From: Pseudomonadota bacterium
GTDB lineage: Bacteria; Desulfobacterota; Desulfobacteria; Desulfobacterales; RPRI01
Length of the DNA stretch: 63,876 bases
NCBI GenBank assembly: GCA_018901125.1
Contig: JAHIFE010000121.1
Coordinates: 1 to 63,876 of the forward strand
Direction: 5' to 3'
Position numbers and translations under genes: made by a program. The notes beneath the pieces are model-generated. The model made no database searches and was not told the origin of the DNA. It saw nothing but the letters and a program-made list of their open reading frames with translations. This document shows, piece by piece, positions 55,385 through 63,876 of this stretch. Each line of letters opens with the position of its first letter. Within the stretch, counting starts at the first letter, position 1.

Positions 55385-58300
55385 TTAGCCCATCATTTCC
55401 AATAAGAGCTTTTTTTGTTTTTCAGAGCAGAATGGGTCCAGCACGGAAATGATTTTTTCCCGCTGATCCGGCAATCTTTGGAGCAGAGTGGAAGGCAGTC
55501 TAATGGCAGCCGGATCATCTTCGTCTTTTAGCAGGATGCTTAAGCCCTTTAGAACAAGATCAAGTTCTGAGTGCAGCAATTCATCGGAACCGGCTAAAAT
55601 AATTGCCGCAGCTTCGTCCAGCAGCACGTTTTGAAGCTCTTCGGGAACCGGGCGTGAAAGCTCTTCTTGTATTATAATCCGTCCGTTTGGTTCGGTATAA
55701 TCTTGCAGTATATTCTCAATGTCTTCAGCTATCCTCTTCACCAAAGCCTTAAAGCCGGCAAGCCTGGGTTTTAAATCCTTAATCTGTTCAGACGGCATAT
55801 TTTTAGGCATTTCAAGCGCAGTAGGGTCTTCAAGTTCCAGACCGGGTTTGCCCATCACGACAGCCAATTGAGTAAGAATTCCTTGTGTGGAAATTGATAA
55901 TGCCATGCGCTGAGCCAGGTGGACAAACACCACCCTGGAAACAGAGGAAATACCGTGAAGAAGTACATGCGTCCAGTCTTTAAGCATATCTGCTGTTACC
56001 TGCGACCTTTGATTTTTATGCTCGGAATCAGGTTCGGGTTTAGGTTCAGGCTTAAGCCCTCCTTTCAACCTTGAGATCAATGCCTGCACACCCTGCAATG
56101 TGGGGTGCGATGCTTCGAATACCTGCTTTAGCATAAAGTCAGCTTCTATGGCCATATCCATAGCTTTTTGTGTGTTGCGGGCAGATTCAAGCTGCGCATA
56201 TAAAAACAGGACGTTGCCGGTATGAAAAGGATGCCCCATAATTCTGGCAATAGCTAAAGCCTGATCCATTTCTCTGCACGCCTGATTGATTTGCCCCATC
56301 TTTGCCAATGTCATTGACAGGTTTGTCCGGGTGGGAAGTGAGCTGGGATGTTCATCACTGCCATAAATTTCTTTTTTGATATTAAGTGATTTATTATAAG
56401 CTTCAACGGCTTCTTCATTTCGGCCCAGGTGAACAAGAGTGTTGGCAAAGCCTGCAAGTGAGGATGCATATTCTGGGTGTGTCACGGTCCCGTAAACCTG
56501 CCTTGTGATAGCTAATGATTTATTAAAAGACTCAACGGCTTCTTCGTGTCGGCCAAGATGAACAAGAGCAACTGCAAGACCATGAAGCGATGCGGCGTAT
56601 TCCGGACGTACTTCGGTTGTGTATACCTGTTTTTTGAGAACAAGTGATTTATTAAATGCTTCAACGGCTTCTTCGTATCGACCTATATGATCAAGAGCAT
56701 CAGCAAGGCCATGAAGCGATGCACTGTATTCAGGATGTACTTCCGTTCCATAAATCTGCTTTATTAAAACAAGTGATTTGTTATAAGCCTCAACTGCTTC
56801 TTCGTGTCGACCTAAGCTGATAAGAGTGTTGGCAAGACCTTGAAGAGATGAGACGTATTCAGGGTGTACTTCCGTTCCATAAACCTGCTTTATGATAACA
56901 AGTGATTTGTTATAAGCCTCAGCTGCTTCTTTGTATCGGCTCATGTGAACAAGAGCGTCTGCAAGAGCGTGAATCGATACGGCGTATTCAGGACGCATTT
57001 CTGTTTCATAAACCTGCTTTATGATGAGGAGTGATTTATTATAAGCTTCAACGGCTTCTTTGTGTCGTCCAAGGTGATCAAGAACGCTGGCAAGACCGTG
57101 CATTGATGCGGCGTATGAAGGATGAGCTTCTGTTTTATAAACCTGCTTTGTAATAGATAGTGATTTATTATAAGCTTCAACGGCTTCTTCGTATCTGCCC
57201 AGGTTATAAAGGGTGCCTGCAAGACCGTGAAGTCCTATAGCCTCGGTAATGCCTGATGCCTCGCGTTTACGGGCGGATTCAATTACTTCCTGAAAATCTG
57301 CGGTGGAAAGCTCATACCGGCCAAGAGCATTATGAAGATTGCCTCTTATTGTCAAAAGATTTTCCGCTAAATCGCTTGCCGGGCAAAGGGCGATAACTGA
57401 ATCCAGCACCTGCCCGCATTCGGCATAACGATGAGTAGCATAATAATGGCTTGCCAGATCGGCAGCTGTAGGAGCTGCTATATCAGCTTTTTTGGCTTTT
57501 ATCAGATGATAAAGTGCTTCTTCTGCAAAAACCAAACGCTTTTCAGTTTTGAAGGTGTCTTTGTACCATAGCCCGATACATAAATGGTCTTTGGGCAGGG
57601 CAGGGCCACAAAGTGTTTTCACACAGCTATTCACACTATCGTGCATTCCGTAAAATCTGCCGGAAAACTTTTTAATCAGACCCAGACTTTCAAGCCTTTG
57701 GGTTTGGTCTCCGAAAGTTTTTACCGCATCTAAGGGAGCAGGACATCTTAAGGCTGTTAAGATCCGCAACTGATCTTTTGCCGTATCATCAAGCCTTTTC
57801 AAGATGTGTGATAACATAAGATCTTCGTTAGCCGGTTTTGCATCTGTTTTGTACATGGCATCTTTAATCGCAGCTTTCCATCTTGCTTCTGAAATCTCAT
57901 CTTCCGGTTTAAGAGGATCAAGAATTTCTTTAAACAGGCCTTCAAGGTAGATCAATGTTTGTGCATGGCCGTTTAGCCATTCTACAATTTTCTTTTTATG
58001 CGAACAGGGAATTTGCCGCAGGTATGGAAACCAGCGCATCATGCGTGCGATTTCATCTGCCCGCAGCAGGCCAACCTGAAAGCTGTTTTTTCTTTCAAGT
58101 TCTTTTAACAAATAGCGGGTTGTAGCAATAAGCGTGAGCGAGCCGCCATGAACAGCACCCGATGCTAAGATTTGCCACCAAGTTGCAATTTCGGAAGATC
58201 CCCAGGCGACAGAGTCGCTGTTTTCGGAATCCGGTTTTAACTGAAGCGATTCGGCATTATCCAGATAGATAAGCCAGGGCTCTTTAACATTAGCAATCAT

Positions 58301-59926
58301 TGCGCCAAGCAATATATCAGAATTCTGATTGCGCTTGTGCGTTTCAAGTAAGCTTGCCAGGATATCGGGGAATCCATCCTGAAGCTGGTCTGTCATTTGC
58401 TCCCAAAGATCCTGAGCCGGATTTGCGGCTTTAACCGCACGAGCCGCATCAAGTACTATTATTTTGTCCTGATCTATTCTCAGTTTAGGGATCAGGTTAA
58501 CTGCAAGAGCGGTTTTGCCTATACCGTTAATGCCATAAAGCACAAACATTCGCTGGCCTTTGACGTGGCTTTGCCTGAGCATCGCCAGATCCTTGCGCCT
58601 TCCGATAAAACCGCCTATGCCGGAATGCAGCATATCAAGAGAATGAACAGGCGATTTGCTTCGATACAGCTCCTGCCCCAGAGCGTAAATATCATCCGCA
58701 ATAACTTTTACCGCAGTTTTTCCTTTAGTTATCGGGATATCGTTACCCCGCAGGTAAAGCGCCAGTTGCGCCCATCCGAGCGGGTAGCGATAATTATGAT
58801 CTTTTTCTCCCAGCACCCCGGCCATAACGAGGCGGGCGCTTCGCACAGATTCGGTGAGCCGCTTACCCGAAGCCAATCCGCTATAAAAAGCTGTTTCCGC
58901 GCGGGTGGACAATTGATCTCCTGCCGGGCCAAAATAGGCCACAATGGCCGGGCACCCCTCCCTTTGCAGAGTGGTTGCAGTAGAAGGCCCTTTGCCTTTA
59001 ACCGCGCTCAATTCGCTGTTTAGCCTATATCCTTGAGCTATTGGTGTAGAGGTTGGCGTGCCGGAAGCACCGTAACAGGATGCCAGATAAATAACCTGGG
59101 GCAAAACCGGCTGTTTGTCAACTGCCGCAGACCGCATTTCCGTTAGAAAATCTGATATAAGGATTTCGGCAATTTCGCCATTTTCATTTTCAAACAACAG
59201 AGTGCCGGGGCTACCGTGTCCGGCAAAATGAACCACAGTAGGGTTGATGTGCCGTACAGCCCGAACAAGGTCTCTTACAGTGCCAAGATCGGAAAAGGCA
59301 ACCGCATCTTTTGTGGCTTGCTGCATGGAAAGAACAAGGCGGTAAGCTTCTTCTTCATATGCCAATGAATTTTGCCCCTCGTCATCCTCCGGAGCGGCGA
59401 TATGTAATAACACTCTGAAGGCTGTAGTTTGAGGCTCAAAGCCAGGCACATTAGCAACATTGACTTCACGAACCACATCCAGACGGGCTTCTTTTACCGG
59501 AAAGCGGCCGTCTATGTATAGAAGCTCCCAGGGCAAAGACAGGATAGAATCCGCCCAATCGCTGCCAGCTACGATGCGCAGTAATGGTATGGTGTTGCGA
59601 TTCATCGCATCCGCAAGGGTTTGCCGCCCTGTATCATCGAGAATGGAGGCAAGGCCGGTTCCGATGGTAACAGCGTGTTCATAAACAGCCATTTCCAAAT
59701 CATTTTGTTTGGAACTCATGATTCCCTTGGCATCACAGGGCAAGGGCAGCCGGATCATTTTTTCCAACTGCTCAAGCGTTTGTATAAATTTTTCATCTTT
59801 AAATGCAAAAGCCGGTTCTGAAATTTCACGACCGTTTAAAGTAACTGTCATGTTTTCAGGAGATGTCTTGTCTTTTGAATGAATATTAAGGATTAATTCA
59901 TCCGGCAGAGTATCAAGCTCGGTCAT
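55385..59926 (-). CDS. CHAT protease - STAND NTPase - TPR protein
   Basis: A 1513-residue protein. Residues about 110-395 form a CHAT (caspase-like) peptidase with SLPWELLYID, catalytic His237 in VVHFAGHGSPG and Cys284 in VIYLASCYGASG. A STAND/NB-ARC-like NTPase follows, with Walker A GINGIGKT (465-472) and a Walker B-like LIYLDNAESLQL. Residues about 905-1205 are TPRs, including seven units of 42 residues with the pattern GRxEEAVEAYNKSLxIxKQVY. The C-terminal 250 residues have no recognised family. This is the architecture of signal-dependent conflict or death proteins: TPR senses, STAND oligomerises, CHAT cleaves. Substrate and trigger are unknown; no partner gene lies beside it. Confidence 0.9.
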   Translation of the reverse strand: MTELDTLPDELILNIHSKDKTSPENMTVTLNGREISEPAFAFKDEKFIQTLEQLEKMIRLPLPCDAKGIMSSKQNDLEMAVYEHAVTIGTGLASILDDTGRQTLADAMNRNTIPLLRIVAGSDWADSILSLPWELLYIDGRFPVKEARLDVVREVNVANVPGFEPQTTAFRVLLHIAAPEDDEGQNSLAYEEEAYRLVLSMQQATKDAVAFSDLGTVRDLVRAVRHINPTVVHFAGHGSPGTLLFENENGEIAEILISDFLTEMRSAAVDKQPVLPQVIYLASCYGASGTPTSTPIAQGYRLNSELSAVKGKGPSTATTLQREGCPAIVAYFGPAGDQLSTRAETAFYSGLASGKRLTESVRSARLVMAGVLGEKDHNYRYPLGWAQLALYLRGNDIPITKGKTAVKVIADDIYALGQELYRSKSPVHSLDMLHSGIGGFIGRRKDLAMLRQSHVKGQRMFVLYGINGIGKTALAVNLIPKLRIDQDKIIVLDAARAVKAANPAQDLWEQMTDQLQDGFPDILASLLETHKRNQNSDILLGAMIANVKEPWLIYLDNAESLQLKPDSENSDSVAWGSSEIATWWQILASGAVHGGSLTLIATTRYLLKELERKNSFQVGLLRADEIARMMRWFPYLRQIPCSHKKKIVEWLNGHAQTLIYLEGLFKEILDPLKPEDEISEARWKAAIKDAMYKTDAKPANEDLMLSHILKRLDDTAKDQLRILTALRCPAPLDAVKTFGDQTQRLESLGLIKKFSGRFYGMHDSVNSCVKTLCGPALPKDHLCIGLWYKDTFKTEKRLVFAEEALYHLIKAKKADIAAPTAADLASHYYATHRYAECGQVLDSVIALCPASDLAENLLTIRGNLHNALGRYELSTADFQEVIESARKREASGITEAIGLHGLAGTLYNLGRYEEAVEAYNKSLSITKQVYKTEAHPSYAASMHGLASVLDHLGRHKEAVEAYNKSLLIIKQVYETEMRPEYAVSIHALADALVHMSRYKEAAEAYNKSLVIIKQVYGTEVHPEYVSSLQGLANTLISLGRHEEAVEAYNKSLVLIKQIYGTEVHPEYSASLHGLADALDHIGRYEEAVEAFNKSLVLKKQVYTTEVRPEYAASLHGLAVALVHLGRHEEAVESFNKSLAITRQVYGTVTHPEYASSLAGFANTLVHLGRNEEAVEAYNKSLNIKKEIYGSDEHPSSLPTRTNLSMTLAKMGQINQACREMDQALAIARIMGHPFHTGNVLFLYAQLESARNTQKAMDMAIEADFMLKQVFEASHPTLQGVQALISRLKGGLKPEPKPEPDSEHKNQRSQVTADMLKDWTHVLLHGISSVSRVVFVHLAQRMALSISTQGILTQLAVVMGKPGLELEDPTALEMPKNMPSEQIKDLKPRLAGFKALVKRIAEDIENILQDYTEPNGRIIIQEELSRPVPEELQNVLLDEAAAIILAGSDELLHSELDLVLKGLSILLKDEDDPAAIRLPSTLLQRLPDQREKIISVLDPFCSEKQKKLLLEMMG

Positions 59927-60165
59927 TTATATTTCCTTTGTAAAAAATCAATTTTGTAATTTTCCAGAGCACCGGTATTGTTAATACAGAGTATGTAAAC
60001 CCAAGTAAACAATCTTTTAATATTTCAGAAGAGAAAATGGTCAAATTAGAACGTACATCCCCTTTTCTTGCTGAATTCGGGTTATTGTGTTAAGAAAGTC
60101 TTGTTTCTAAATTCAGAGATTATCAACCAGCAGTATCCATACGAATAATAATCAGTTTATTTCAT

Positions 60166-60924
60166 ATGATTGAACTTTTAAACGTTTCAAAAACATTTGA
60201 CGGTGGCCACACCTATGCAGTCAGAGAACTGACCCTGCATGTTGATGAAGGGGAAACTCTCGTTCTTTTGGGCTCTTCCGGCTGTGGCAAAACTACAACT
60301 CTTAAAATGATTAACCGTTTAATTGAATCATCTTCCGGAATAATCAAGTTAAACGGAAAAGACATTAAAGGGATGAACCCTGTTAATTTACGCCGTAGCA
60401 TTGGATATGTGTTTCAGGGTGTCGGGCTTTTTCCTCACATGACCGTCAAACAAAATGTGGATCTGGTTCCCCGCTTTCTTGGCTGGTCTGCCGAAGAAAG
60501 ACAAAATCGGACAAATGAACTTCTTGCACTAGTGGGTTTGCCTGCCGAAGAATATGCAGAAAGGTTTCCCGCAGAACTTAGCGGAGGACAACAGCAAAGA
60601 GTGGGGGTTGCCCGCGCTTTGGCTGCAAATCCTGATTATCTGCTTATGGACGAGCCCTTTGGGGCCCTTGATGCTCTTACTCGTGAGACATTACAAAACG
60701 AGTTGTTGAATTTAAAAAAACATCTTAAAAAAACTATTATTTTTGTCACACACGACATTTTTGAAGCCTTATTGCTTGGAGACCGTATCGCTGTTCTGCA
60801 CCAGGGAAACCTGGAACAGATTGGTGGAAAAAGAGAAATACTTGGTTCGCCAGCTACCAAATTCGTTCATGATCTTTTTTCAAAGCCTGCCAGACAACTT
60901 GCCGATATAAAGGATATACTATGA
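60166..60924 (+). CDS. Osmoprotectant ABC transporter ATP-binding protein
   Basis: A 252-residue ABC ATPase of the OpuC/OsmV type (glycine betaine, choline). All motifs are intact: Walker A GSSGCGKTT, Q-loop GYVFQGVGLFPHM, signature ELSGGQQQRVGVARAL, Walker B YLLMDEPFGALD, and H-loop FVTHD. CBS domains, present in longer relatives, are missing. It overlaps the permease gene by four bases. Its partner solute-binding domain is broken, so the transporter may no longer work. Confidence 0.9.
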   Translation: MIELLNVSKTFDGGHTYAVRELTLHVDEGETLVLLGSSGCGKTTTLKMINRLIESSSGIIKLNGKDIKGMNPVNLRRSIGYVFQGVGLFPHMTVKQNVDLVPRFLGWSAEERQNRTNELLALVGLPAEEYAERFPAELSGGQQQRVGVARALAANPDYLLMDEPFGALDALTRETLQNELLNLKKHLKKTIIFVTHDIFEALLLGDRIAVLHQGNLEQIGGKREILGSPATKFVHDLFSKPARQLADIKDIL

Positions 60925-62517
60925 CAGGTTCCGGACTTATTTGCAGCTTTGTGTCTGATCGAATGCCTGAGTTGTGGTTGCGCATCGGCGAGCATCTTAT
61001 GCTTACAGGATTGTCCACTTTATTTGCTATCTTAATTGGCGTACCTTTAGGAATATTTATTTTCCGTTATGCAATTCTTCGTTCTCCGTTAATGGGTGTT
61101 ATAGGTATTCTTCAAACAATACCCAGTCTTGCCATGCTTGTTTTTTTGCTTGCCATATTAAAAAAAATAGGAGCTGCGCCTGCACTTATTGCTTTAACTA
61201 TTTATGCCCTTTTACCAATTGTAAGAAACACTCTTACCGGACTTGAAGGCGTACCTTCAAACTTGACAGAAGCTGCAAAAGGTATCGGGATGACCGCATA
61301 TCAGGTGCTGAAACTGGTTCGGTTTCCACTTGCTGTTCCTGTTATAGTAGCCGGAATCAGAACAGCAGCGGTTGTTGGAGTTGGAATTGCCACTCTTTCC
61401 GCTTTTATCGGCGCCGGGGGTCTTGGCCAATTCATAAATCGCGGCCTTGCTCTTTCCGATACAAATCTTATCCTTCTTGGTGCTATACCGGCTGCAATTC
61501 TGGCAATGATTGTGGATTTTTCAATCGGAGGATTAGAGTGGGCTTTAAAGCCGGAAAGAAAAAGAGATAAAAATGGATCTTTTAGCGCAATTATCAGGCC
61601 CATAGTCTTTACGATGCCTTTTATTTTAATCCTTACAGGCATTTTGCCCAAATTCACAGCTTCTTTGCCTTTCTTTAATCAGGCTTCGTCTTATCTAAAT
61701 AAAGATAAAACAATCAGAATAGGAACAAAAAATTATACCGAACAGATTATACTCGGCGAGATAATGGCTCACCGAAATTATTGTTGATCGCAGATTTAAT
61801 CTTGGCGGCACCATGATATGTCATGGAGCACTGGAAAGCGGAGAAATTGATCTTTATGCCGAATACACCGGTACTGCTTTAACTGCAATACTCAATGCCC
61901 CGGTCATAGCAGATCCGGAAGATGTATTACAATTTGTGTCTGATAAGTATATGAAGCAATATGATCTGATGTGGCTCAAACCTTTCGGATTTAACAACAC
62001 TTACGCCATTACTGTACGGGCAGCTGATGCAAAAAAGAACAAATGGAAACGGATATCGGATATTGCAGGATTTGCCCACAAGCTTGATGCAGGTTTTACA
62101 TCCGAATTTGCTGAAAGGCCGGACGGATATCCGGGGATACAAAAAGCCTACAATCTATCATTTAAAACCATACGTGATCTTGATCCGTCTTTAATGTATG
62201 AGGCTATACACAACAAAAAAGTTGATGTAATTTGCGCATTCACAACAGACGGACGCATATAAGCTTACAAACTCATGCCTCTGCAAGATGACCGGAATTT
62301 CTTTCCCCCCTACAATGCCGTTCCTGTGATACGAATTGAAACATTGCAGAAGTTTCCGGAACTTAAAGAAACACTCGAACTCCTTTATAATACGATTGAT
62401 AGCACTAGTATGCAACAGCTTAATTATGCAGTAGACGGAAAAGGACAAAGTCCCGCTAAGGTAGCAAATGATTTTTTAAAATCGGCAGGATTATTGGGAA
62501 ATAAAACCACTCAATAA
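60921..62517 (+). pseudogene. Osmoprotectant permease/substrate-binding fusion, decayed
   Basis: A permease domain (about 1-215) with EAAKGIGMTAYQVLKLVRFP and SAFIGAGGLGQFI, fused to an OpuBC/ProX-like solute-binding domain that begins KTIRIGTKNYTEQIILGEIM. After GEIMAH (about 61,770) the frame breaks: the expected seven or so residues before IIVDRRFNLGGTMICHGAL are missing, consistent with a short deletion. The binding domain continues in another frame to DGRI, where an in-frame TAA (62,260-62,262) interrupts, then resumes AYKLMPLQDDRNFFPPYNA up to 62,517. The permease part could still be made; the binding domain is lost. Confidence 0.85.
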
Positions 62518-62653
62518 ACCAGGCTGACTGTTTCACAAAAGCCGTATAGGCTTGTTATTTTATGTCAATACGCAATAACTTTAAATATAAATGGCATCCA
62601 CCAAAACCCCCCAGAAGAAGCGCGGACACCTGCATCACTGTAGTTGAACCAAG

Positions 62654-62795
62654 GAGCCAGTTTCAAAACGTCCCATTTTGGCCGATCTCTGCGTTGGGCG
62701 AAAATTTAAATCCTCGAAATACTCCATGTATTCCTGCGGTTAAAATTTTCACCCGCCTTGACCTTGACCAAACTGAAACGTTTTGAAAGTGGCTC
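62654..62795 (+). mobile_element. 142-bp MITE-like element, copy F
   Basis: Full copy with standard ends, flanked by a perfect 4-bp duplication CAAG (62,650-62,653 and 62,796-62,799). Confidence 0.93.
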
Positions 62796-62800
62796 CAAGA

Positions 62801-62837
62801 TAAAAAAAGCGGTTAAAGAAATAAATCTCCAACCGCT
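62801..62837 (-). terminator. Possible minus-strand terminator
   Basis: On the minus strand AGCGGTT pairs with AACCGCT (62,837-62,831 with 62,814-62,808), followed by TTTTTTT. No minus-strand gene clearly reads into it, so it may be a repeat remnant: a similar sequence lies at about 63,663-63,700. The stretch 62,838-63,001 shows no gene. Confidence 0.4.
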
Positions 62838-63001
62838 GTGTTATGATAAATAAGTTTAGTACATCACCTATATTCCCATATTGAAGCTTATTAGCCTAAT
62901 ATTTCAAGCCATATTATCATATCAAGGCTAAAAAAGTTTTTATATTTATTAAATTGTGCTATTTTACTTTAATAATAATAATTCAGGGAGGAACGATAAA
63001 G

Positions 63002-63081
63002 ATGAGTCTTTCAAAAAACTTAAAAATATTGAGAAAAAAAGAGGACGGTCCCAAACCCAGCTTGCTGAGCATGCAGCATAA
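63002..63081 (+). pseudogene. Fragment of an XRE-type HTH protein
   Basis: GGGAGGA precedes an ATG that reads MSLSKNLKILRKK; adding one A to the A7 run restores RGRSQTQLAEHAA, the first half of an XRE helix-turn-helix, before a TAA. Only about 26 codons remain. It is probably the remnant of an antitoxin or phage-type regulator. Confidence 0.55.
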
Positions 63082-63095
63082 AAAGGGGTAAACTT

Positions 63096-63352
63096 ATGAG
63101 AGCAATAGCATATAGCAATGCAAAAAAAATCTACGTGAGCTGATTCAGGATGTCTGCAAAAACTCGGAACCGACAATCATTGTCGGCAGCCAGTCTGAAG
63201 AACAGGCGGTTCTTGTTTCTCTGGATGATTTTCAGGCTATGGAAGAAACAGCCTATCTGTTAAGTTCACCTGCTAACCGGGCACATCTTGATAAATCTCT
63301 AAAGGAAGTAAAAGAAGTTAAATTTGTTGAGTTTTCTATAGAGGACTTATGA
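63096..63352 (+). pseudogene. YefM/Phd-type antitoxin with frameshift
   Basis: MRAIAYSNAKK is followed by a frameshift in an A8 run; with nine A the frame continues NLRELIQDVCKNSEPTIIVG, then VLVSLDDFQAMEETAYLLSS and ends VEFSIEDL. The shape matches a YefM antitoxin of about 85 residues. Its stop overlaps the toxin start (ATGA). One missing A in a homopolymer could be real decay or a sequencing error. Confidence 0.75.
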
Positions 63353-63606
63353 AGATTCTTTTTACGCAGGAAGCCTGGAAGGATTTTGAATGGTTTCTGA
63401 ATAAGGATAAACGTTTGGCAAAACGGATCAAACAGCTTTTAAAAGACATCCTGCGCGATCCAGAAAATGGCATCGGCAAACCTGAAAGATTAAGCTTTCA
63501 ATTATCCGGCTACTGATCAAGACGAATCAGCAAAGAACACCGGCTCGTATATAAAGTCGAAAAAGAAACCATTACCGTCATCAGTTCCCGGTATCCCTAT
63601 GAATAA
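63349..63606 (+). pseudogene. YoeB-type toxin with internal TGA
   Basis: MKILFTQEAWKDFEWFLNKD, then KRIKQLLKDILRDPENGIGK. At 63,514-63,516 a TGA stands where the family has Trp (LSGY-W-SRRI), after which the frame continues SRRISKEHRLVYKVEKETIT to SSRYPYE and a TAA. Total length, 85 codons, is that of YoeB. The truncated product lacks the catalytic Arg and the C-terminal His/Tyr, so it should be inactive. Confidence 0.8.
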
Positions 63607-63876
63607 AATAAGGATGTTGATCTGATTGATATATCTATTCCCGCCCACCGACCCCAAAAAGGAAAAGCGTTTAAAGAAGAATTCTCCAACCGCCGTACGT
63701 TTGCGCTTCTCAATCACAATGTCGAGTAAACCGGCTCCTTCAATGATGACAATGCGCTCACGACTGGTCTTTTATTGACGCCTTGCCGCACGCGGCTACT
63801 ACGTACCTGCCGTTTGCACCTTGTCTTCACTGTTGTCACCGGCCCCTCCAGAACCGTGCTCGCGCTATTTACGCAC
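63607..63876. other. Unassigned right edge, GC-rich at the end
   Basis: No convincing gene. From about 63,730 the sequence becomes clearly GC-richer than the rest of the window. On the minus strand the last 40 bases resemble the GCACGGTTCTGGAGGGG stretch found near the 3' end of some group II introns, but the window stops before this can be judged. 63,663-63,700 resembles 62,804-62,842. Confidence 0.3.

Noticed and set aside
63730-63876. Group II intron 3' end at the right edge
   Set aside because: Only a short similarity to GCACGGTTCTGGAGGGG on the minus strand; a complete domain V cannot be seen because the window ends.

Overview
The window looks like a chromosomal segment of an anaerobic, diazotrophic deltaproteobacterium (Desulfobacterota, probably Desulfobacterales-like). 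The reasons are a nifH-nifI1-nifI2-nifD-nifK-nifE-nifN-nifB cluster in the order usual for strict anaerobes, a PrsK/PrsR-exosortase-PEP-CTERM system, a full type II secretion operon, an archaeal/eukaryal-type prolyl-tRNA synthetase, and many short dispersed repeats between genes. The species assignment is inference; the gene content is read directly.

Layout. 0.2-0.9 kb: DUF433/DUF5615 toxin-antitoxin pair. 1.1-6.3 kb: exosortase, a four-helix-bundle protein, and the PrsK kinase / PrsR sigma-54 regulator. 6.4-18.5 kb: type II secretion operon on the minus strand, transcribed gspC-D-E-F-G-H-I-J-K-L-M-N. 18.7-24.6 kb: a PEP-CTERM protein with a clear sigma-54 promoter and two upstream boxes, a FemAB-like protein, two VanZ-type membrane proteins and a PAS protein with a degenerate GGDEF domain. 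24.7-30.4 kb: housekeeping (proS, ispG, PHP phosphoesterase, bifunctional nuclease, miaB, DUF4911). 30.5-39.0 kb: an accessory stretch with a TOTE-type primase-helicase-PLD gene broken by a mobile element, a Fic protein, a membrane coiled-coil protein, an AP2-like protein and an orphan conserved protein. 39.1-44.8 kb: recJ, an MBL-fold hydrolase, rplM-rpsI, a GNAT and a second four-helix-bundle protein. 44.9-54.7 kb: nif cluster. 55.4-59.9 kb: a 1513-residue CHAT protease-STAND NTPase-TPR protein. 60.2-62.5 kb: a decaying osmoprotectant ABC transporter. 63.0-63.6 kb: a decayed HTH fragment and a decayed YefM/YoeB-type toxin-antitoxin pair.

How the parts fit. The exosortase, PrsK/PrsR, PEP-CTERM protein, FemAB-like protein and VanZ proteins form one surface/extracellular-matrix programme, with PrsR as the likely activator of the sigma-54 promoter at about 18,986-19,001. 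The neighbouring type II system could serve the same envelope programme (inference). The nif cluster carries its own post-translational control (NifI1/NifI2).

The most striking structure is a 142-bp quasi-palindromic, MITE-like element present in six full copies and one truncated copy, all in the same orientation, four with perfect 4-bp target duplications. One copy splits the TOTE primase-helicase gene; removing element plus one duplication restores the frame exactly. Another lies inside gspG: that copy is 143 bp, so element plus 4-bp duplication adds exactly 49 codons in frame to the prepilin leader, and virtual excision regenerates a textbook leader (MQKKYILTRG|FTLIE). Other notable points are a protease-prodomain-like tail on GspD, 23-bp direct repeats ahead of the TOTE gene, and several families of word-like intergenic repeats.
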